A stretch of 6,145 nt of DNA from Bacteroidales bacterium (GTDB lineage Bacteria; Bacteroidota; Bacteroidia; Bacteroidales; NBLH01), in contig JALSLF010000610.1 of assembly GCA_026988445.1 (NCBI GenBank), positions 1 through 6,145 on the forward strand. The letters are read 5' to 3'. The notes under the pieces were generated by a model, which did not search any database, was not told where the DNA came from, and saw only the letters and a program-made list of their open reading frames with translations. Made by a program: the position numbers and the translations under genes. This document shows, piece after piece, positions 1-5,916 of the stretch (positions are counted from its first letter, which is position 1; each line of letters starts with the position of its first letter).

Positions 1-513
1 TTATATTTTGAAGAATTTGAAAATGGTTTAAATTATAGTATTTCCCGTCCGGTGTTTAACTATGTAGATACTATAAGCCTGTATTTAAGTTTATCGCCTA
101 TCGAACAAATTAAAAGCAGAATCCGAAGAATTGAACAAAACGGACAAGCGAATAAATTGGTAAAATTTGAATTGGATTATGAAAGGCAAAATTTACGTAT
201 TTTGCAGTTTAATGAACAAGTCCGCTTGTTTAATAAAGCAAATTTGTATTATAATAATGGGGTAACGCAATTGAACGAGTTTAATACTTTAAAACGCCGT
301 AAAGTTCAGGACGGTACTATTAGCGCAGCTATGTTAAAAGAAAAATTGGCAGAAATGGAAAAGAGCATGTTAAAAGCAAAAGAATTATACAATAAGGTAA
401 ATACGGATAACAGTCAGTTGCAAGCAAATTTAAAAAAAGCCAAGTCTAATGTACTTAAATTTGAACATATTATTAAGCAACAAAAGACTTGGCTTTCCGG
501 TTTATCGGATTAA
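1..513 (+). CDS. Unrecognised protein with C-terminal coiled coil (5'-truncated)
   Basis: The reading frame is open from base 1 to the TAA at 511-513, giving 170 residues of a protein whose start lies outside the window. A GTG at position 52 could be taken as a start, but the frame continues upstream without a stop (LYFEEFENGLNYSISRP...), so that codon is almost certainly internal. I do not recognise the family. The first ~95 residues are mixed polar and aromatic, with a basic stretch (IKSRIRRIEQNGQ) and a Tyr/Asn-rich patch (NLYYNNGVTQLNEF). From about residue 105 to 165 the sequence is helical, rich in Lys, Glu, Leu and Gln with heptad-like spacing (AAMLKEKLAEMEKSM, QLQANLKKAKSNVLKF), which suggests a coiled coil. 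No membrane segment or catalytic motif is seen in this part. The gene converges on the metal permease and overlaps its stop codon. That the frame is coding is fairly secure; the function is unknown. Confidence 0.8.
   Translation, partial: LYFEEFENGLNYSISRPVFNYVDTISLYLSLSPIEQIKSRIRRIEQNGQANKLVKFELDYERQNLRILQFNEQVRLFNKANLYYNNGVTQLNEFNTLKRRKVQDGTISAAMLKEKLAEMEKSMLKAKELYNKVNTDNSQLQANLKKAKSNVLKFEHIIKQQKTWLSGLSD
431..496 (-). terminator. Probable intrinsic terminator of the metal permease, inside the convergent CDS
   Basis: A perfect 12-bp inverted repeat pairs AAAGCCAAGTCT (436-447) with AGACTTGGCTTT (485-496). The 37-nt loop contains a second 5-bp stem (CTTAA 454-458 with TTAAG 473-477). Read on the minus strand, the hairpin starts 14 nt after the permease stop codon, and its second arm runs into TTTTTTTA (complement of 431-438), the layout of a Rho-independent terminator. 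On the plus strand there is no T-tract after the hairpin, so it should act mainly on the permease transcript. It lies within the coiled-coil coding end of the convergent gene. The loop is longer than usual for a terminator, which lowers confidence somewhat. Confidence 0.65.
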
Positions 514-2012
514 TTTAAAGTGCCATCATATTCATATCCAATGCTTTCAATAGCTTTTTTAATCTCCTCGAGATTAATGTTTTCACCTTTTATGGTAGCT
601 GAATTGTCAGATAAATCGGCTTTAACTTCTTTAATTCCTTGAATTTGTTTTACCGTTTTTTCTACACTCATTGTGCAGTGATTGCAAGTCATTCCTTTAA
701 TTGAAATTTTATAAGTTTCCATATTCATATTATTTAGTGGGTTATTAATAATTCCTTTATAATTATAACCTAATGAGTTAACTGTTTCTTTGATAAGTTT
801 TTCATTCGTAATGTTTCCTTTTATTTTTACGGTTGAATTTACTAAATCTATATCTTCAACATTTAGTCCTTGGGTAGTTAAACCTTTAGTTACGCTAGTT
901 TTACAATGATTACAGGTCATTCCTTCTACTTTTATTACAGAGTATAGTTCCTGTTTTTCGTTTGTGTTTTTACCTTTAAAAATAATATGCTTATATTTTT
1001 GATAATATCCGTTAATGATTAATAAAGCCAGAGTATAGACCGAAAGTATTTGCAGCCAAACGGGAATAGTGTTGTGTTGATGTCCTGAATGTCCGGCACT
1101 TAGAAATTGAGTAAACCATTCAGAGGGTAAAAAATTATCTATAAATAATCCAAAAGCCAGCGCCATTCCAATAATTGAGATTAGGTAAGCTGATAGTGCT
1201 TTTTTTCCTAAAACTTTCCCTAATACGGTAATGGTTGCTGCATTTGTTGCCGGTCCCGCCATTAAAAATACTAATGCGGCACCGGGAGATAATCCTTTCA
1301 TCATTAAAACAGCAGCAATGGGAACAGAACCGGTTGCGCATACATAAAGCGGTATGGATGCCAACAAAACAATTCCCATACTTAAAAAAGGATTATTAAT
1401 ATAGCTAGTAAAAAAATCGTCCGGTAAAAGTAATGAAATCAGTGCTGCCAATAATAGACCTACTATCAGCCATTTGGAAATGTCTTGTAAAAATTCAACA
1501 AAAGCATATTTAAAAAAACGTTGAAAGATATTACCGGAAACTTCTTCCTCTTGCGCATGCTCAATTAAGTTTTCCTTATCTTTGTCCTTGTCTTTTGCAT
1601 AAAAACTTGTAAAAGCCCCGCCAAAAATGCCACTTACAAAAGCAACAATAGGGCGGATTAATGCAAAAGGCAAGCCCAGCATTGAATAAGTTACCAAAAT
1701 TGAGTCCACACCGGTTTGCGGAGTAGATATTAAAAAAGATACAGTTGCTCCTTTGGATGCTCCGTTTTTATAAAAAGAGATTCCGGTAGGGATAACTCCA
1801 CATGAACATAACGGTAAGGGAATGCCTATTAAGGCAGCATAAATTGCCGATTTTATTTTATTACTGCCCATATATCGTGCAATTTTTTCTTTTTTAAAAA
1901 ATACATGTAGTATTCCTGCAAAAAAAAAGCCGATAAGTAAATAAGGTGCCATTTCTTTACTCAACTCAAAGAGTTCTTCTAAATAAGCTGTTATATATTT
2001 TAAGATTACCAT
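510..2012 (-). CDS. Heavy-metal (Cu/Zn-type) efflux permease, ArsP_1/SO_0444 family, with two C-terminal HMA domains
   Basis: This 500-residue inner-membrane protein probably exports Cu(I)- or Zn(II)-type metal ions. Residues 1-340 form the permease, with roughly eight to nine hydrophobic segments. Family hallmarks are the Pro/Cys motif IPLPLCSCGVIP (64-75, Cys69 and Cys71), ISTPQTGVDS (95-104), CATGSVP (225-231) and MAGPATNAAT (251-260). A charged loop with three Asp-Lys units (141-146) separates the two membrane halves, and a His-rich stretch HSGHQH (308-313) may bind metal. Two HMA domains follow, at about 356-420 and 431-497, each with MTCNHC (365-370 and 441-446), the CxxC site of CopZ/P-type ATPase metal-binding domains. 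The ATG at 2010-2012 gives a sensible amphipathic N-terminus before the first membrane helix. The gene is transcribed divergently from the TonB receptor. ArsP_1 relatives include organoarsenical exporters, but the CSC motif and HMA domains favour Cu/Zn. The family call is confident; the metal is inferred. Confidence 0.88.
   Translation of the reverse strand: MVILKYITAYLEELFELSKEMAPYLLIGFFFAGILHVFFKKEKIARYMGSNKIKSAIYAALIGIPLPLCSCGVIPTGISFYKNGASKGATVSFLISTPQTGVDSILVTYSMLGLPFALIRPIVAFVSGIFGGAFTSFYAKDKDKDKENLIEHAQEEEVSGNIFQRFFKYAFVEFLQDISKWLIVGLLLAALISLLLPDDFFTSYINNPFLSMGIVLLASIPLYVCATGSVPIAAVLMMKGLSPGAALVFLMAGPATNAATITVLGKVLGKKALSAYLISIIGMALAFGLFIDNFLPSEWFTQFLSAGHSGHQHNTIPVWLQILSVYTLALLIINGYYQKYKHIIFKGKNTNEKQELYSVIKVEGMTCNHCKTSVTKGLTTQGLNVEDIDLVNSTVKIKGNITNEKLIKETVNSLGYNYKGIINNPLNNMNMETYKISIKGMTCNHCTMSVEKTVKQIQGIKEVKADLSDNSATIKGENINLEEIKKAIESIGYEYDGTLN
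1575..1592 (-). repeat. Three-unit hexanucleotide repeat coding (Asp-Lys)3 in the permease
   Basis: On the minus strand the codons read GAC AAG, GAC AAA, GAT AAG, encoding residues 141-146 in the hydrophilic loop between the two membrane halves. Each unit is six bases, so gain or loss of a unit would keep the frame. The repeat is short and degenerate at third positions, so it may simply be a charged linker. Confidence 0.5.
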
Positions 2013-2029
2013 AGATTAATATTTTGCTA

Positions 2030-2037
2030 CAAAATTA
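2030..2037 (-). promoter_or_regulatory. Possible -7 box of the permease promoter
   Basis: The minus strand reads TAATTTTG, an exact match to the Bacteroidetes -7 consensus TAnnTTTG, ending 17 nt before the permease ATG. No TTTG is found at the expected upstream distance, so only half of the promoter is supported. TAnnTTTG arises often by chance in AT-rich DNA; its position in front of the gene is the main argument. Confidence 0.4.
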
Positions 2038-2068
2038 ATAGAAGGTTTTTAGCCGATTGTTATATAAT

Positions 2069-2101
2069 TTTGAAAAGATGTTATATCTTTTTTTACTTTT
2101 G
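2069..2101 (+). promoter_or_regulatory. Bacteroidetes-type promoter for the TonB receptor operon
   Basis: TTTG (2069-2072) is followed after 21 nt by TACTTTTG (2094-2101), matching the -33 TTTG and -7 TAnnTTTG elements of the Bacteroidetes housekeeping sigma factor at about the expected spacing. Transcription would start a few bases after 2101, leaving a leader of about 250 nt before the receptor ATG at 2359. No better promoter is seen closer to the gene. A second TAATTTTG at 2065-2072 overlaps the -33 element but has no partner upstream. Confidence 0.5.
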
Positions 2102-2126
2102 CTGTTTGTTAAGTATAGTTCACATT

Positions 2127-2180
2127 GTCTGAAAACTTCAAATTGTCCGATAGGACATTTGAACGTTTGTTTTGAAAGAC
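2127..2180 (+). promoter_or_regulatory. Structured leader element upstream of the TonB receptor
   Basis: The core is an 11-bp stem with one bulged T: TTCAAATTGTCC (2137-2148), loop GATA (2149-2152) and GGACATTTGAA (2153-2163). It is flanked by outer pairings AAAAC (2132-2136) with GTTTT (2169-2173) and GTCT (2127-2130) with AGAC (2177-2180), making a nested stem-loop about 54 nt long. It starts roughly 20 nt after the predicted transcription start. The left arm could instead pair with GGACAATT (2190-2197) or TCGGACAA (2239-2246). At the DNA level TGTCC-N4-GGACA could equally be an operator for a dimeric regulator. It matches no riboswitch class that I recognise. No T-tract follows, so it is not a simple terminator. 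Confidence 0.4.
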
Positions 2181-2358
2181 TGAATAACTGGACAATTGAT
2201 AATATCAACAAATTACTAATATACCAATCCGCAGGTAGTCGGACAAGTTATACTTATAAGCTATTATTGGATAAATTTCAATATTTATGATAATAATGCG
2301 TTAGAAGATAAGTAGGGAAAACCGTTTTTAAATTGTATTTTAATTGAAAGCTAAGTTT

Positions 2359-4998
2359 ATGTTAAGTTACAGCAAATATTTTTGTTGTTTGGCAGTATTT
2401 TTTGTGATGCTTGTAAATAAAGCAGTTGCTCAAAAAATAATTAATGAACATTTTGAAAATGTCCCAATGTCTTTAATTTTAGATTCAATAGGAGAAAAAT
2501 ACGATATAAAGTTTTCCTACGATTACAAATTATTGTCGGATGTTAAAGTTTCCGGTAGTTACACAAATTTAAGCGATGCTGAGTTTATTCGGAAAATAAC
2601 ACGAAAATATAAGTTTGACGTTCGTAAAATTGATAATGTTTATTTGATTAAACCGCGTAAAACAAAAACACAAGAGTATGTAATTTCGGGAATTGTTATT
2701 GATGGAAAAACAAAAGAGCGACTTCCTTATGCAACTGTTTGTCAAAAACATGCGCAAAGTTTTTCTGTAACTAACCCTAAGGGATATTTTACGCTATTTG
2801 CCGAATCCCAAGATACAGTTGCCTTGCAAATAAGCTATATGGGTTACAAAAGCAAAAATATTAACATAGTTAATATAGATACACTTTCCGAAATAGTTAT
2901 TGAGTTGGAAAATGAGGATAAACTCATTGAAAAAGTGGATGTTAAGCGAAACAAAGTTAAAAGTGTGGAATTGAGCCAAATGTCCAGTCATTTTACGGTC
3001 AATCCTTCTAAATTGGCTAATCTGCCGGTACTTGGTGAGCCGGATATATTTCGTAACCTGCAACTTTTCCCGGGAATTAGTGGAAGCGGAAATTCGTCTT
3101 CCGGTTTGATTGTTCGATATTCACCACCCGATCAAACCATGGTAAATTTTGACGGACTTACTATTTTGGACATAGATCACTTCTTTGGAATGTTTAGTGC
3201 CATTAATTCAAAAGTGGTTAAAGATATTCAAATATACAAAGGTGGTTTTGAAGCAAAATATGGAAATAGAATTTCAAGTGTGGTTGAAATTACCGGTAAA
3301 TCCGGAAGTTTAACAAAACCTGCAGTTCATTTTAATCTGAATATGATTAGCGCAAATTTAGTGGTAGAATTACCTGTTTTTAAAAAAGCATCGCTCCTTA
3401 TTGCTGCTAGGCGCTCGTATAACGATATAATTAAAACACCTTTATATGAACAACTTTTTGGTGAAATTAAAAGTCCGGTAGATGAAAATTATTGGTTAAT
3501 TAACGGGACACTCCGTTATATGCCTTATCAATTAGAACCACATTTTAATTTTTTTGATGTGAACGTGAAACTGAATATTCCTTTGCATAAAAACAGTAAT
3601 TTAAGTATCAGTTATTTTCAAAGTCAAGATAAATTAAACCTTTTAGATAGTTTAAGTTCCGGTTTGTATTTTTATCAAACCGAAGAAAAAATGAATTGGG
3701 GGAATTTTGGTTTAGGGGTGAATTGGACAAAAAAGTGGTCGAAAAAATTGTATAGTAGTTTGTTATTGAGTACTTCAAGTTATTACAATAATTATAATAG
3801 TTATTATGCTTATGTTAACGAACAGGCAAGCGATACTTCTACAAGTTATCAATCAAACTATATAGACAATCTTAATTTTAAATGGAACAACTCATGGTAC
3901 ATAAATAAAAAGAATACTTTTGAATTTGGTATTGATAATAATGCCGTCAATATTGATTATTTTAATGGTTGGGATACTTATGATATTCAAAATATTAATC
4001 AGTTTGTAAATCAGTTATCGGTTTATGCTCAAAACACTATTAATTTTAATAAAAAAATAAGATTAATAGCTGGAGTTCGTGCTAATATATTGCATCCAAG
4101 CAAAAATATGGATTTTGAGCCACGTTTGGCATTTATGTATCATTTTATACCCTCATTAACCTTTAAGATGTCTGCAGGAAAATTCCATCAATATCTAAAT
4201 AAAATACCCATTAAAGATCTTGCCGGAATTAATCGTGCATTTTGGGTAGTATCTGATTATAAGTTGCTTCCGCCTGTTGAAGCAAATCATCTGATTCTCG
4301 GCTTGAAATTTGAGCGAAAATCATTTATTTTGGATGTGGAAGCTTATTATAAAGAGGCAATGAACCTTGTTGAATATGAAGGTCCTTTTTTAAGTAAAGA
4401 AAATTTTGAACTGAACGGTTTTACCGGCATTTATCATCGCGGAATTGGTAAAATTGCCGGAGTTGATTTATTAATGATGAAAACTTTTGGGAACTATACA
4501 GGATGGATTAGTTACACTTTCGGAAAATCAATTCGTAAATTTTTAGGAATAAATCGTGGTGTAGCCTTTCCTGATAATAACGACCAAAGACACGAACTGA
4601 AGTTGGTGAATATGTATAAATTGAAAAATTGGAATTTTTCGCTTACATGGACTTATGGTTCGGGAAAACCTTATACTGAGCCTGAAGGACAATACTATAT
4701 TAAGCTATTAAATGGTGAGCAAAAGTTGGTGTCGGTTCCTTCAAAAACAAACTCATCACGATTACCGGCATTTCATAGCTTAGACATGTCGGTAAATTAT
4801 AATTTTAGAATTGGTCAGGGGTTTGCTAAGTTAGGTTTAAGCATTTTTAATTTGTATGGAAGGCAAAATATTAAATACCGGTTTTATCGGGTACTTACCG
4901 ATGAAAGTCTTGATGCAGGAAATCAGCCGGTGTATAAAGTATATGATATTAAATTATTGGGTTTTACCCCAAATTTATTTATTTCTTTTGATTTTTAG
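2359..4998 (+). CDS. TonB-dependent outer-membrane receptor with STN and carboxypeptidase-regulatory-like domains
   Basis: The predicted 879-residue outer-membrane protein imports an unidentified ligand using energy from TonB-ExbB-ExbD. From the ATG at 2359 there is a signal peptide with likely cleavage at AVA|Q (residues 24/25). An STN domain follows (about 26-100, NVPMSLILDSIGEKYDIKFSY), the part that contacts FecR-type anti-sigma factors in FecA-like transducers. Next come a carboxypeptidase-D regulatory-like beta sandwich (about 107-186, ISGIVIDGKTKERLPYATV and ISYMGYKS), a plug (about 195-315, NLQLFPGISG, VNFDGLTILD, IYKGGFEAKYGNRISSVVEI) and a long beta barrel ending in Phe (FISFDF), the usual outer-membrane C-terminus. 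A Tyr/Asn-rich stretch near 474-486 is probably a surface loop. A TTG at 2344 would add MKAKF and a more basic n-region, but ATG is the commoner start and has a purine-rich GAAAG nearby. It forms an operon with the DUF4249 lipoprotein. No sigma/anti-sigma pair or SusD homologue is adjacent. The substrate cannot be read from the sequence. Confidence 0.93.
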   Translation: MLSYSKYFCCLAVFFVMLVNKAVAQKIINEHFENVPMSLILDSIGEKYDIKFSYDYKLLSDVKVSGSYTNLSDAEFIRKITRKYKFDVRKIDNVYLIKPRKTKTQEYVISGIVIDGKTKERLPYATVCQKHAQSFSVTNPKGYFTLFAESQDTVALQISYMGYKSKNINIVNIDTLSEIVIELENEDKLIEKVDVKRNKVKSVELSQMSSHFTVNPSKLANLPVLGEPDIFRNLQLFPGISGSGNSSSGLIVRYSPPDQTMVNFDGLTILDIDHFFGMFSAINSKVVKDIQIYKGGFEAKYGNRISSVVEITGKSGSLTKPAVHFNLNMISANLVVELPVFKKASLLIAARRSYNDIIKTPLYEQLFGEIKSPVDENYWLINGTLRYMPYQLEPHFNFFDVNVKLNIPLHKNSNLSISYFQSQDKLNLLDSLSSGLYFYQTEEKMNWGNFGLGVNWTKKWSKKLYSSLLLSTSSYYNNYNSYYAYVNEQASDTSTSYQSNYIDNLNFKWNNSWYINKKNTFEFGIDNNAVNIDYFNGWDTYDIQNINQFVNQLSVYAQNTINFNKKIRLIAGVRANILHPSKNMDFEPRLAFMYHFIPSLTFKMSAGKFHQYLNKIPIKDLAGINRAFWVVSDYKLLPPVEANHLILGLKFERKSFILDVEAYYKEAMNLVEYEGPFLSKENFELNGFTGIYHRGIGKIAGVDLLMMKTFGNYTGWISYTFGKSIRKFLGINRGVAFPDNNDQRHELKLVNMYKLKNWNFSLTWTYGSGKPYTEPEGQYYIKLLNGEQKLVSVPSKTNSSRLPAFHSLDMSVNYNFRIGQGFAKLGLSIFNLYGRQNIKYRFYRVLTDESLDAGNQPVYKVYDIKLLGFTPNLFISFDF

Positions 4999-5001
4999 AT
5001 T

Positions 5002-5832
5002 ATGATAAAAAAAACAATTTATATTATTGGTTTATTATGGCTTTTTTTTATTACGGCATGTAATAAATTAGATGAATTTTCAGAAACAGCACCTGAAAAA
5101 GTACCCATTGTGGTTGAAGGAATATTATTACCGGAAGCTCCGCCCGTTGTTTGGTTATCAGAGCTTTCTGACACCGGCGATATTGAGGATACAACTTATA
5201 TTCCCGTGAATAATGCAAAAGTTACTTTGTATCATGAAGGAACTCCGTATAACTTGACACTATTTGACAATGAATGGGGCGAGTACAGTTACGAAGGTAA
5301 GGATTTGAAGATTGTACCCGGTGATACATATTCTATAGAAGTTAACTATTCGGAAAAACTTATTACGGCAGAGACAAAAATACCATATGCCGTAAAAAAT
5401 ATTTCAGCAGTGGTAGAGCCCTCCGGCAGAGGAGATACTGTTTCTGTTTTAAATATTAGTTGGGAAAGTGTTGATGACAGTTATTTTTATTTATTTTTGG
5501 AAGGCGATACATCTTCTTCGTATTGCACCTATTCTGAATATCCTTTTGCAAATACATCCTATACAATTGATACTGCCGGCTTAATTGAAGGCAACACTTA
5601 TTATATAATTGTATATAGTCTTAGCCCCATTTATGCACAATATTATTTTGGCTATGATCCTTTAAACAGTAATTATAGTTATGATACTAATGTTATAGAT
5701 GCTTACGGTATTTTTACCGGTATGAATGTTAATTTTATGAGTTTTGAATACCGGAAAGATTTGGATATAAAATTACAAACACAAAGTGTTCCGAACAGTA
5801 TTTTAGATAGGCTTCCGGGTATTATCTATTAA
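5002..5832 (+). CDS. DUF4249-type lipoprotein, partner of the TonB receptor
   Basis: This 276-residue protein is predicted to be an outer-membrane lipoprotein. The N-terminus MIKKTIYIIGLLWLFF is a signal sequence ending in the lipobox ITAC (17-20), so Cys20 is the predicted lipidated residue. The following NKLDEF is Lys/Asp/Glu-containing, loosely like the export signals of Bacteroidetes surface lipoproteins. The mature part begins with VPIVVEGILLPEAPPVVWLSEL and continues with NNAKVTLYHEG, YSYEGKDLKIVPGDTYSIEV and an AETKIP segment. This Ig-like beta-sandwich pattern matches DUF4249 proteins as I know them. The second half is rich in Tyr, Ser and Asn and includes the GIFTGMN segment. It starts 3 nt after the receptor stop, so the two are surely cotranscribed. 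DUF4249 genes commonly follow STN-containing TonB receptors in this phylum; the biochemical role is unknown, and an accessory part in ligand capture is inference by analogy with SusD-like lipoproteins. Length is toward the short end for the family. It is not a SusD homologue. Confidence 0.85.
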   Translation: MIKKTIYIIGLLWLFFITACNKLDEFSETAPEKVPIVVEGILLPEAPPVVWLSELSDTGDIEDTTYIPVNNAKVTLYHEGTPYNLTLFDNEWGEYSYEGKDLKIVPGDTYSIEVNYSEKLITAETKIPYAVKNISAVVEPSGRGDTVSVLNISWESVDDSYFYLFLEGDTSSSYCTYSEYPFANTSYTIDTAGLIEGNTYYIIVYSLSPIYAQYYFGYDPLNSNYSYDTNVIDAYGIFTGMNVNFMSFEYRKDLDIKLQTQSVPNSILDRLPGIIY

Positions 5833-5859
5833 ACCCTTAAAAAAAATAAAAAATACTTT

Positions 5860-5888
5860 TTTGTCCTGAATACTAAATTGTATCTTTG
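5860..5888 (+). promoter_or_regulatory. fabI promoter (Bacteroidetes -33/-7 type)
   Basis: TTTG (5860-5863) and TATCTTTG (5881-5888) are separated by 17 nt and match the Bacteroidetes consensus TTTG...TAnnTTTG; the -7 box is followed by CA as in many strong examples. The -7 box ends 28 nt before the fabI ATG. An A/T-rich tract (5837-5862) lies directly upstream. No Shine-Dalgarno sequence precedes the ATG; the stretch is A-rich instead. The gap from the lipoprotein stop is only 84 bp and shows no GC-rich hairpin with a T-tract, so some read-through from the receptor operon is possible. Confidence 0.75.
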
Positions 5889-5916
5889 CAGCAAATTTTG
5901 AAAAAAACGCAGCGAT

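Larger units (their letters stand above)
2013..2358. other. Divergent intergenic region between the permease and the TonB receptor
   Basis: These 346 bases hold no gene I would call. Contents in order: a -7-like box for the permease on the minus strand (2030-2037); a Bacteroidetes-type promoter on the plus strand (2069-2101); an imperfect inverted repeat forming a strong hairpin (2137-2163) with distal alternative pairing partners; and an AT-rich run up to the receptor start. A 70-codon frame from ATG 2078 to the stop at 2288-2290 exists, but it overlaps the promoter and hairpin and resembles no protein I know, so it is left out. Confidence 0.7.

Noticed and set aside
52..54. GTG as the start codon of the first gene
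   Set aside because: The frame is open without a stop back to base 1, so the gene continues to the left of the window.
496..510. Small hairpin TCCG...CGGA as a plus-strand terminator for the first gene
   Set aside because: Only 4 bp of stem with no T-tract, and it lies before the stop codon.
1135..1341. Minus-strand frame of 68 codons inside the permease
   Set aside because: It lies in another frame of a well-supported membrane protein and shows no protein-like features.
2057..2290. Open frame of 77 codons (70 from ATG 2078) with a hydrophobic start in the intergenic region
   Set aside because: It overlaps the best promoter and the leader hairpin, its composition follows AT-rich non-coding DNA, and it resembles no known protein. 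A small membrane peptide cannot be fully excluded.
2569..3063. Two minus-strand frames (62 and 89 codons) opposite the TonB receptor
   Set aside because: They are antisense shadows of the STN, regulatory-like and plug domains, which are clearly coding on the plus strand.
5002..5832. SusD-like lipoprotein
   Set aside because: The protein is too short and looks like a beta sandwich, without the helical TPR-like pattern of SusD; DUF4249 fits better.
5818..5863. GGGT...ACCC inverted repeat and A/T tracts after the lipoprotein gene as a terminator
   Set aside because: The stem is only 4 bp and is followed by A's rather than T's on the coding strand; the A/T tract is better read as upstream sequence of the fabI promoter.
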